From: Verrucomicrobia bacterium UBA2460
Lineage (GTDB): Bacteria > Verrucomicrobiota > Verrucomicrobiia > Methylacidiphilales > Verrucolacustridaceae
Assembly: GCA_002342345.1 (NCBI GenBank)
Contig: DDPU01000022.1
Span: 1-6,494 of the forward strand
Reading direction: 5' to 3'
Length of the DNA stretch: 6,494 nt
Shown: one piece after another, positions 1 through 5,099 of the stretch
How positions within the stretch are numbered: position 1 is the first letter of the stretch
Layout: the number at the start of each line of letters is the position of its first letter
Translations under genes and position numbers: made by a program
Notes under the pieces: generated by a model
The model's input: the letters and a program-made list of their open reading frames with translations, nothing else
Databases searched by the model: none
What the model was told of the DNA's origin: nothing

Positions 1-426
1 GCCCCGTTCCTGCTCGACTCCTACAAGGTGGAGGTCGCCCGGGCACGCCCCAAGGCCCGCGAAAGCAGCAAGGCCACCGTGGTGGTCCGGGTCGGCTCCA
101 AGGCCCGCAAAACCTCCGCCACCGGGGACGGTCCGGTCAACGCGCTCGATGCCGCCCTGCGCAAGGCCCTCCTGCCCTCCTTTCCGGCCCTGAAAAAGAT
201 GAAGCTGATCGACTACAAGGTCCGCATCGTCAATTCCCGTGGCGGCACGGCTGCACGGATTCGGGTGCTCCTGGAATCCACCGACGGCCAGAGCGAATGG
301 GGCACCGTGGGGGTCTCCACCAACATCCTCGAGGCCAGCGCCCACGCCCTCACCGACAGCTTGTCGTATTTCCTTCTGCCGGGGCGGAAGGAAAAGCGGG
401 TTGAGAAATCCCCTTCGGTTCGATAA
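1..426 (+). CDS. cimA: Citramalate synthase (cimA-like), C-terminal part, cut by the window edge
   Basis: This is the last 141 residues of an enzyme of the isopropylmalate/citramalate synthase family. The frame is open from base 1 and ends at TAA 424-426. What is seen is the C-terminal LeuA-type regulatory domain, including 'GDGPVNALDAALRKAL', 'LIDYKVRIV', 'GTAARIRVLLES' and the closing 'WGTVGVSTNILEASAHAL'. That ending, with an extended tail, is characteristic of the longer citramalate synthase branch (about 530 residues) rather than 2-isopropylmalate synthase. Family knowledge: the enzyme condenses acetyl-CoA with pyruvate to give (R)-citramalate, a cytosolic step in threonine-independent isoleucine synthesis, and this domain usually binds the end product. 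The catalytic TIM barrel lies upstream of the window. The gene ends 16 bases before tRNA-Asn with no clear terminator between them. A 2-isopropylmalate synthase paralogue cannot be fully excluded without the N-terminus. Confidence 0.85.
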   Translation, partial: APFLLDSYKVEVARARPKARESSKATVVVRVGSKARKTSATGDGPVNALDAALRKALLPSFPALKKMKLIDYKVRIVNSRGGTAARIRVLLESTDGQSEWGTVGVSTNILEASAHALTDSLSYFLLPGRKEKRVEKSPSVR

Positions 427-442
427 GGTTACGGATCAGTTT

Positions 443-514
443 TCCGGAGTAGCTCAGCGGTAGAGCGGTCGGCTGTTAACCGATTGGTCGCTGGTTCGAT
501 CCCAGCCTCCGGAG
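443..514 (+). tRNA. tRNA-Asn (anticodon GTT)
   Basis: A full cloverleaf can be folded by hand. The acceptor stem is TCCGGAG (443-449) with CTCCGGA (507-513), and the discriminator is G514. The D stem is GCTC (452-455) with GAGC (463-466). The anticodon stem is GTCGG (468-472) with CCGAT (480-484), with loop CTGTTAA and anticodon GTT at 475-477. The T stem is GCTGG with CCAGC around loop TTCGATC (495-501). The anticodon reads AAC/AAU, so this is asparagine. The 3' CCA is not encoded, because the genome continues CAT after the discriminator, so it must be added after transcription. The gene is 16 bases behind the cimA stop and may be reached by read-through. Confidence 0.96.
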
Positions 515-532
515 CATCCGGATTCCATTTTT
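508..532 (+). terminator. Possible small hairpin with T-run after tRNA-Asn
   Basis: TCCGGA at 508-513 (inside the tRNA acceptor arm) is repeated at 517-522. The hexamer is its own reverse complement, so the two copies can form a six-pair stem around a three-base GCA loop, followed by TTCCA and five Ts (528-532). It could act as a weak intrinsic terminator, but the stem is short and competes with tRNA folding. Processing by nucleases may be what actually sets the 3' end. Confidence 0.25.
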
Positions 533-533
533 C

Positions 534-607
534 TGCGCCCGGCGGGGGTCGAACCCACAACCTTCGGCTCCGGAGGCCGACACTCTATCCAGTTGAGCTA
601 CGGGCGC
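534..607 (-). tRNA. tRNA-Arg (anticodon CCG)
   Basis: Reading the minus strand from 607 down, the acceptor stem is GCGCCCG (607-601) with CGGGCGC (541-535), and discriminator A is at 534. The D arm is GCTC...GAGT. The anticodon stem is TCGGC/GCCGA around loop CTCCGGA, giving anticodon CCG, which reads the arginine codon CGG. The T stem is GTGGG/CCCGC around TTCGACC. CCA is not encoded. The gene converges with tRNA-Asn, 19 bases away, and lies 34 bases downstream of the MORN-repeat gene on the same strand, so it may be co-transcribed with it or have its own promoter within that gap. CGG codons occur in the neighbouring genes, so this is a used tRNA. Confidence 0.96.
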
Positions 608-641
608 TGAACCTCTCATCATACCCGGAGACCATCTTCGT

Positions 642-1307
642 TCAAGACTGCCTGTCCTGCGCTCGTTCCGTTTCTTTCCCGTCCTGAAACCAGGTCTGCC
701 GGAGTTTGTTCCCTTCCTCGTCCCATTCGGTCCAACAGCCCTCCGGGATTCCCTTCCGGTAATTTGTTTCCGCCCGCTTTTTCCCGTTCGGCCACCAAAC
801 CACAAAGGTCCCCTCCCGCTGGCCATCCTGGAAGCTGCCAACCCCCTTTTTTTTTCCGTTTTCGTGCCACGTCTCCACCCGTCCGCTCCGTTTGCCCTTT
901 TCCCAACCGGTTCTCCGCTCCAGGTTGCCGTTGTCATACCACTCGGTGGCGTCGCCCTCCGCCAACCCGTCCCGGAAGCGGGTTTCCTGGCGGAGTTGGC
1001 CCCGACTGTCCCACAGGCGGGCACGCCCTTCCCTCTTTCCGTTCTCAAAATACACCTCGGTCTCCAGTTGTCCGTTGGGGTGCCAGGTCCGGAAACGGCC
1101 GTGCATCCGTCCGTCCCAAAACTCCGCCTCCGTCCTCCGACCCGCCGATTCCGAGGTTGCCGTCCCCGTGAAGGGCTGGTTCTGGTACAGAAAAAATCCT
1201 CCCTGGGATTTCAGGCTGGCGAAAGGGACCTCTTCCCCGGACCTTCCCAACCCCAGCGCCACCACCGCCACCAGCACCAGGCCGGCCCCGACGATCTTGG
1301 GACTCAG
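642..1307 (-). CDS. Membrane-anchored MORN-repeat (YwqK-like) protein
   Basis: This is a 221-residue protein if translation begins at CTG 1307-1305. Residues 5-21 form a hydrophobic segment after Lys4, a plausible signal anchor, followed by a short linker. Residues 64-207 are six tandem repeats of exactly 24 residues with the pattern [DG-x-x-x-G-x-x-x-x-W-x-x-x-G-x], as in 'DGRMHGRFRTWHPNGQL'. This matches the MORN_2 / YwqK antitoxin-like repeat family. Such domains form beta-hairpin ladders, and their molecular role is mostly unknown. The repeat domain probably faces the periplasm. Start choice: CTG 1307 overlaps the stop of the upstream gene (CTGA), matching the GTGA couplings seen in the opposite operon, and gives a clean signal anchor. 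GTG 1277 would cut the hydrophobic segment, and ATG 1493 or TTG 1499 would add about 60 arginine-rich residues that look like an antisense-frame shadow. A run of nine A residues lies in repeat four. The gene itself is confident; its start is uncertain. Confidence 0.75.
   Translation of the reverse strand: MSPKIVGAGLVLVAVVALGLGRSGEEVPFASLKSQGGFFLYQNQPFTGTATSESAGRRTEAEFWDGRMHGRFRTWHPNGQLETEVYFENGKREGRARLWDSRGQLRQETRFRDGLAEGDATEWYDNGNLERRTGWEKGKRSGRVETWHENGKKKGVGSFQDGQREGTFVVWWPNGKKRAETNYRKGIPEGCWTEWDEEGNKLRQTWFQDGKETERAQDRQS
687..1118 (-). repeat. Six 72-base repeats encoding MORN-like units
   Basis: The units begin at residues 64, 88, 112, 136, 160 and 184 of the MORN-repeat protein, each exactly 24 codons long. 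Each has a conserved Gly about five residues in, a Trp in the middle and an Asn-Gly or similar turn. The repeats are diverged at base level but perfectly in register at protein level, which indicates old duplication kept by structural constraint rather than recent expansion. Confidence 0.8.
847..855 (-). other. A9 homopolymer within the MORN-repeat gene
   Basis: On the coding strand nine As followed by five Gs encode Lys-Lys-Lys-Gly at residues 152-155. The codon phase is GGA AAA AAA AAG, so the heptamer A AAA AAG sits in the zero frame. This is the type of slippery sequence known from dnaX. The repeat register is intact on both sides, so the zero frame is the functional one. Slippage is only a possibility. 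Confidence 0.6.
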
Positions 1308-1708
1308 TGGACCAAGGCGGCCAAGGCCGCGACGCGCCCGGCAAGATCGTCGAGATTCTCCGGAACGATCTTCTCCGTGGTCACCGTGGGGTGAAGGCGG
1401 TCGTGGTCGCTGTCCAGCTTGATGCCGGGAACGTACTCGTCGGAAAAAATCATGTCGTTGACGAAATCCCGCCCGCCGTTTCTTCCGGTCCATCGCCAAT
1501 AGAGATCCCTCATTTTGCGGTCGGATTCAATCAGGATCACCGCGACGACCGAGCCCTTCAGCCGCATCGTCAATTCACGAAACGAGGGGAACCACGTGGG
1601 AGGCTCGGTGAGTTCCCCGCGGATGATCAGCGTTTCCTGGCGAATCAGGTCGCGCACCGCGACCTCAAGTTCGCCCTCCCCGTGTCCATGGCAAGTGTTT
1701 CCCGCCAT
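1304..1708 (-). CDS. Hypothetical protein, unrecognised family
   Basis: This is a soluble-looking protein of 134 residues from ATG 1708-1706. I do not recognise the family. The composition is balanced, with alternating hydrophobic stretches ('GSVVAVILIESD'), an aromatic patch ('DLYWRWTG'), an acidic segment ('DFVNDMIFSDEYVPGIKLD') and a C-terminal helix rich in Ala/Leu/Val. No signal peptide or membrane segment is visible. The reading frame looks far more protein-like than the plus-strand frames over the same bases, which is the main reason for calling it. The start could instead be ATG 1777 or 1774 (23 or 22 more residues, rich in Gly/Arg) or GTG about 17 codons downstream; ATG 1708 is preferred because conserved-looking sequence begins shortly after it. 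Its stop overlaps the candidate start of the MORN-repeat gene by four bases, so the two are probably one operon. No function can be assigned. Confidence 0.6.
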   Translation of the reverse strand: MAGNTCHGHGEGELEVAVRDLIRQETLIIRGELTEPPTWFPSFRELTMRLKGSVVAVILIESDRKMRDLYWRWTGRNGGRDFVNDMIFSDEYVPGIKLDSDHDRLHPTVTTEKIVPENLDDLAGRVAALAALVH

Positions 1709-1786
1709 TCCCGTTGGACGGCCTTCCCCCCGTCCCCGTTCAACCCAATTGCCCCGAAAGTCCCGACCAGCCATCATCCCTGTTCC
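1709..1786. promoter_or_regulatory. Divergent intergenic region
   Basis: These 78 bases lie between the hypothetical gene (minus) and the GtrA gene (plus), so promoters for both transcripts are expected here or just inside the genes. On the plus strand TTGGAC at 1714-1719 resembles a -35 box, but no good -10 element follows at the right spacing. No clear Shine-Dalgarno sequence precedes ATG 1787. I see no operator-like palindrome. Confidence 0.4.
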
Positions 1787-2290
1787 ATGAACCCGGCATC
1801 CTCCCCAGCCCCCCGCGAAAAAAACGGCTCCCGCCTCAACCGGGCCGAAGTCCTGCGGATAGTCCGGTTCGGAACCGTCGGCGCCTTGGGCACCCTACTG
1901 AACACCCTTCTTGTCTGGGTTTTCCTCTCTTTCGGCTACAATCACCTGGGCTGGCATCCCTCGGATCACACCGTGGTCACGACCGCGGCCACCCTTGCCT
2001 GGATCCTTTGTTGCGGCACCAACTACCTTCTCAACGCCCTTTGGACCTTCCACCATTGGCCACCCCACTGGCGCCAGGCACTGCATTACTACGCGACCGC
2101 CCTGCTGTCCTTTGGAGTCCAGATCCTTCTCCTGAATCTTCTCGTCTATCTGATCGTCACCGAGCGCCCCATCGAAACCGCCGTCCTTAACGGGGTCGCC
2201 GTGGCCACCGGCGCCCTCATCAATTACCTCGCCGCCTCCCTCTGGGTCTTCTCTCCCAACCGCCATCCCCTGCGGAGCCGTCAGCGGTGA
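1787..2290 (+). CDS. GtrA-family four-helix membrane protein
   Basis: This is a 167-residue inner-membrane protein with a basic N-terminus and four hydrophobic segments at about residues 27-49, 63-85, 102-124 and 131-153. The GtrA (PF04138) hallmarks are present: 'VRFGTVGALGTLLNTLLV' in helix one, 'NYLLNALWTF' after helix two and 'NYLAASLWVF' after helix four. Family knowledge: GtrA-like proteins are small integral membrane proteins associated with polysaccharide synthesis, with proposed roles in moving polyprenyl-phosphate-linked sugars or partnering glycosyltransferases; for most members the substrate is unknown. ATG 1787 was chosen because homologous sequence begins about 20 residues later; the frame stays open upstream, but that stretch is antisense to the hypothetical gene. 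It is first in a three-gene operon and overlaps the deacetylase gene by GTGA. A role in sugar modification of the downstream lipid product is inferred from context only. Confidence 0.85.
   Translation: MNPASSPAPREKNGSRLNRAEVLRIVRFGTVGALGTLLNTLLVWVFLSFGYNHLGWHPSDHTVVTTAATLAWILCCGTNYLLNALWTFHHWPPHWRQALHYYATALLSFGVQILLLNLLVYLIVTERPIETAVLNGVAVATGALINYLAASLWVFSPNRHPLRSRQR
2274..2277 (+). promoter_or_regulatory. Shine-Dalgarno GGAG for the PIG-L gene
   Basis: GGAG lies nine bases before GTG 2287, inside the end of the GtrA gene. It supports GTG 2287 as the true start and thus the four-base overlap between the two genes. It is the best ribosome-binding site in the plus-strand operon. Confidence 0.5.
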
Positions 2291-3129
2291 AATTTTTCCA
2301 GCCCCGGGCCGATGCGCACGTTCCGGATGGCGGCGGCCTTGCCCCCGCCCTCGCCTCCACCACCCACCTCGGGATCGGCGCCCATGCCGACGACCTGGAA
2401 ATCATGGCCTTTCCGGGCATCTGCGCCTGCCGGGGCCAAACGGATCTCCGATTCTCCGGCGTTGTCGCCACCGACGGGTCCGGCGCCCCTTCCAAATTGT
2501 CCGGCGCGGAACTCGTCCGGACCAGGATCGACGAGCAGAAACAGGCGGCGGAATTGGGAGGCTACGCTTCCATCCTTCAGCTGGCCCACCCCAGTGCCGA
2601 CGTCCGGGGCGCCGGCCGCAAGGCCCTCACTTCCGACCTTCTGCAAATCCTCAAAGCCGCCAAACCGAAAGCCCTTTATCTCCACAACCCGGCCGACCGG
2701 CACGAAACCCACCTGGCCGTCCTGCTCGCCTGCCTGGATGCCCTTCGCCAGCTCCCGCCCGGTCAACAACCCGCGCAAATTTTCGGCTGTGAAGTCTGGG
2801 GCGATCTCGACTGGGTTCCCGGCGACAGGGTCGTTCGCCTTCCCTGCCCGGCCCCGGCCGATTTCGGCCCGTCCCTCCTCCGCGTCTTCCGCTCCCAGGT
2901 GGACGGCAAACGCTATGACCTCGCCGCCGCCGGCCGCCGTCGTGCCCAGGCGACCTTTGCCGATGCCTACGCTCCCGACCAGACGGAGGAGGTACTCCTG
3001 GCCCTCGACCTCCGGCCTTTGGTGGAAAATCCCAAACTGTCCCTGACGGACTTTGTTTTTGGCCTGACCGGAGAATTCCAAAAACGGACGCTGGAACGCA
3101 TCCGGCGCCTCGAATCGGCCCAAAGGTGA
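2287..3129 (+). CDS. PIG-L family (N-acetylglucosaminyl) deacetylase
   Basis: This is a 280-residue zinc-dependent deacetylase of the PIG-L/LmbE family (PF02585). The visible motifs, in order, are 'GAHADDLEI' (residues 31-39), where the usual AHPDD has Ala instead of Pro; 'TDG' (62-64); the R-x-x-E-x-x-x-A-x-x-L-G helix (about 80-91); and 'HNPADRHETHLAV' (133-145). By family analogy His33, Asp36 and His142 would bind the metal and Asp35 would act as the base. Known members remove acetyl from N-acetylglucosamine on PI, mycothiol precursors, antibiotics or, as HpnK-type enzymes of a different fold, hopanoid sugars; the substrate here is not shown. No signal peptide is seen, so it is probably cytosolic. 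It starts with GTG overlapping the GtrA stop and ends with a GTGA overlap to the cyclase, implying tight translational coupling and a shared pathway. I infer an amino-sugar lipid intermediate as the substrate, at low confidence. Confidence 0.88.
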   Translation: MKFFQPRADAHVPDGGGLAPALASTTHLGIGAHADDLEIMAFPGICACRGQTDLRFSGVVATDGSGAPSKLSGAELVRTRIDEQKQAAELGGYASILQLAHPSADVRGAGRKALTSDLLQILKAAKPKALYLHNPADRHETHLAVLLACLDALRQLPPGQQPAQIFGCEVWGDLDWVPGDRVVRLPCPAPADFGPSLLRVFRSQVDGKRYDLAAAGRRRAQATFADAYAPDQTEEVLLALDLRPLVENPKLSLTDFVFGLTGEFQKRTLERIRRLESAQR

Positions 3130-5075
3130 GCTCCCCCGAACTTTTCTCGCGCGTTTCCGGGGCTGCCAACCGGCTGATCGGCCATCTGCAACGCACCCAG
3201 GTCGACGACGGCAGCTGGTCGGTGCCCTACACCGGTCCGAATTTTTTGCTGCCCCTGTACGTCATTACCACCCACCTCACCCGCCGTCCCATCCCGCAGG
3301 CCGAACGTCCCCGCTTTGTCGCCGGATTGCTCCGGCCCCAGCTACCCGACGGCTCCATCGGGCTCCACGAGGAGTCAACCCAGGGAGCGGTCTTCACCAG
3401 CTCCATCTCGTATGCGGCCCTACGTCTGCTTGGCGAAAATCCCGGCCGCCCGGAACTGGAAAAAATGCGCGGCTGGATCCACGCTTCCGGCACGCCGGTG
3501 AAAGCCGCCGCCTGGGGCAAGTTCATCCTCGCCTTGCTCAATCTTTACCCTTGGTCCGGCGTCACCCCGGTTCCGCCCGAGCTTTACCTACTGCCCAGGT
3601 GGTTCCCGCTCCAACCGATCAACATCTCCGGCTATGTCCGCATCGTTTATCTTCCCATGGCCTACTTTTATGGCCGTCGCTGGCAGGCTCCGCTCGACTC
3701 CACCCTGAGGGAACTTCGGCGCGAGCTTTATCCCCAGGGCTACGGCGAAATCTCATGGCCGAAGCACCGGGCCGATCTTGCCCCTACCGACAATCTTGTG
3801 CCCGAATCCCTCCCCGTCCGGCTGCTCATGCCGCTGGTCCGGAGGCTCGAACCCCTCGTGCCGGCCTGGATCCGCCACAAGGCGCTCAAACTCACTTACG
3901 AGCACATCCTTTATGAGGACGAACAGTCCGATTATATCCGCCAGGCCCCCGTCAACGCCTGCTACAACACCCTCGCCCACTACCTCGAAGGCCAGGCGGA
4001 CCGGGTGGAAAAAAGCTGGGCCAAATTGCCGCTCTATCTCTGGCAACACCCCGACCACACCGCCTGCCAGGGCTTCACTTCCTCCAAGGTGTGGGATACG
4101 GCCTTCACCCTCCAGGGCATGACCGCATTGCCCGCCGCTGCCGTACCCGCCGGGGTCGTGCAGAACGGTTGCCGTTACCTCTGCAACAACCAGGTGATCG
4201 ACGAACTGCCCAACCCCCGCCGCTACCACCGCCTGCCCCGCAAGGGCGGCTGGCCCTTCAGCGAGCGCAAGAACGGCTGGTCGATCGCCGACTGCACTGC
4301 GGAAAGCCTGCTCGCCCTGATCCAGTCCAAGCCCTTTCTGCCGGAGCCGGTCTCCCCGGAAATCATCCGGGATGGGCTGAACTTCATCCTCAGCTACCAG
4401 AACAGGAACGGCGGCTGGGGAAGTTGCGACCGCATCGTCGGCCCCGAATGGATCGAGATCTTTAACGGCTCCCATGTCTTCGCTGATATCATGGTCGACC
4501 ACTCCTTCGCCGAATGCACCGGCTCGGTCCTGGCCGCCCTGGCCTTGGTGCGGCAGGAGTTTCCTGAAATGGAAAGGATCCGGGTCGACCGGGCCATCCA
4601 AAATGGCGTCCGCTATCTCACCGACACCCAGCTGCCCGACGGCTCCTGGGAAGCCGTCTGGGGCATCTGCTTCAATTACGGAACCTCCTTTGCGCTGCCG
4701 GGTCTTCGCGCCGTGGGCATTCCCGCGGACGACCCCCGGGTGAAGCTGGGACGGCAGTTCCTGCTACGCCAGCAACTTCCGGACGGCGGCTGGGGCGAGC
4801 ATCCCGACTCCTGTTACCAACGTCGTCCGATCCCCTCAAAAACGGGCCTGGTGGAGCCCACCGCCCTGGCTGTGATCGCCCTGCTCGCCACCGGCCCCAA
4901 GGACGAGCCCGCCATCACCCGCGGCTTGGAATTCCTGCTGAACACCCAGCTCCCCGATGGCGACTTTCCTCCTCAACCCATCCCCGGACTTTTCTACCGG
5001 ACCACCCTGATCCGCTATGACCACTACAAGCGCGCCTTCCCCCTCAAGGCCTTTGCCAAATTTTTGGAAACTTAA
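3126..5075 (+). CDS. osc: Oxidosqualene cyclase-type triterpene cyclase
   Basis: This is a 649-residue class II triterpene cyclase. It has QW-type repeats at residues 25-31, 72-79, 425-431, 502-508, 550-556 and 608-614, and the conserved 'VWDTAF' (322-327), 'DIMVDHSFAECT' (454-465) and 'VWGICFNYGT' (511-520). The acid motif is 'ADCTAES' with Asp389 (codon 4290-4292): DCTAE is the signature of oxidosqualene cyclases, whereas squalene-hopene cyclases have DxDD, which is absent. Against human lanosterol synthase (recalled), Tyr35, Trp323, Phe378, Cys390, Phe452, Cys464, Trp512 and Phe623 match active-site residues, but Tyr170 replaces His232 and Cys434 replaces Tyr503. The protein lacks the N-terminal extension of eukaryotic enzymes (about 730 residues), as bacterial ones often do. 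It should be a monotopic membrane protein closing 2,3-oxidosqualene into a polycyclic alcohol. The start is GTG, overlapping the deacetylase stop (GTGA). Product identity is unknown; a squalene cyclase activity is possible but less likely. Confidence 0.9.
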   Translation: MSSPELFSRVSGAANRLIGHLQRTQVDDGSWSVPYTGPNFLLPLYVITTHLTRRPIPQAERPRFVAGLLRPQLPDGSIGLHEESTQGAVFTSSISYAALRLLGENPGRPELEKMRGWIHASGTPVKAAAWGKFILALLNLYPWSGVTPVPPELYLLPRWFPLQPINISGYVRIVYLPMAYFYGRRWQAPLDSTLRELRRELYPQGYGEISWPKHRADLAPTDNLVPESLPVRLLMPLVRRLEPLVPAWIRHKALKLTYEHILYEDEQSDYIRQAPVNACYNTLAHYLEGQADRVEKSWAKLPLYLWQHPDHTACQGFTSSKVWDTAFTLQGMTALPAAAVPAGVVQNGCRYLCNNQVIDELPNPRRYHRLPRKGGWPFSERKNGWSIADCTAESLLALIQSKPFLPEPVSPEIIRDGLNFILSYQNRNGGWGSCDRIVGPEWIEIFNGSHVFADIMVDHSFAECTGSVLAALALVRQEFPEMERIRVDRAIQNGVRYLTDTQLPDGSWEAVWGICFNYGTSFALPGLRAVGIPADDPRVKLGRQFLLRQQLPDGGWGEHPDSCYQRRPIPSKTGLVEPTALAVIALLATGPKDEPAITRGLEFLLNTQLPDGDFPPQPIPGLFYRTTLIRYDHYKRAFPLKAFAKFLET

Positions 5076-5096
5076 ACGGCCGTTTTAGCCTTTAAG
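5071..5096. terminator. Bidirectional hairpin between convergent genes
   Basis: CTTAAA (5071-5076) pairs with TTTAAG (5091-5096), and inside it GGC (5078-5080) pairs with GCC (5088-5090) around a seven-base loop, with one bulged C. It begins at the cyclase stop codon and ends four bases before the monooxygenase stop. A T-rich stretch follows on the plus strand and TTTCC then AAAAATTT on the minus strand. It could end both transcripts, though neither T-run is strong. An inner palindrome AAACGGCCGTTT (5074-5085) is an alternative fold. Confidence 0.45.
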
Positions 5097-5099
5097 TTC

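Noticed and set aside
1308..1499. N-terminal extension of the MORN-repeat protein to ATG 1493 or TTG 1499
   Set aside because: It overlaps the coding sequence of the 134-residue protein in another frame and is arginine-rich with no pattern, typical of a GC-rich shadow frame.
1307..1786. Plus-strand extension of the GtrA frame upstream of ATG 1787
   Set aside because: The stretch is antisense to the hypothetical gene, has no family resemblance and would give a GtrA protein twice the usual size.
2281..3123. Long minus-strand open frame opposite the PIG-L gene
   Set aside because: The plus strand carries clear PIG-L motifs and coupled starts and stops; the antisense frame is Gly/Ala-rich shadow sequence.
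3753..4601. Long minus-strand open frame opposite the cyclase
   Set aside because: It lies wholly within the cyclase reading frame, which has motif support throughout.
3126..5075. Annotation as squalene-hopene cyclase
   Set aside because: The DxDD acid motif is missing; the equivalent site reads ADCTAE and the surrounding blocks follow oxidosqualene cyclases.
5074..5085. Perfect palindrome AAACGGCCGTTT as an operator
   Set aside because: It sits between two converging gene ends, so a role in transcript ends is more likely than regulator binding.
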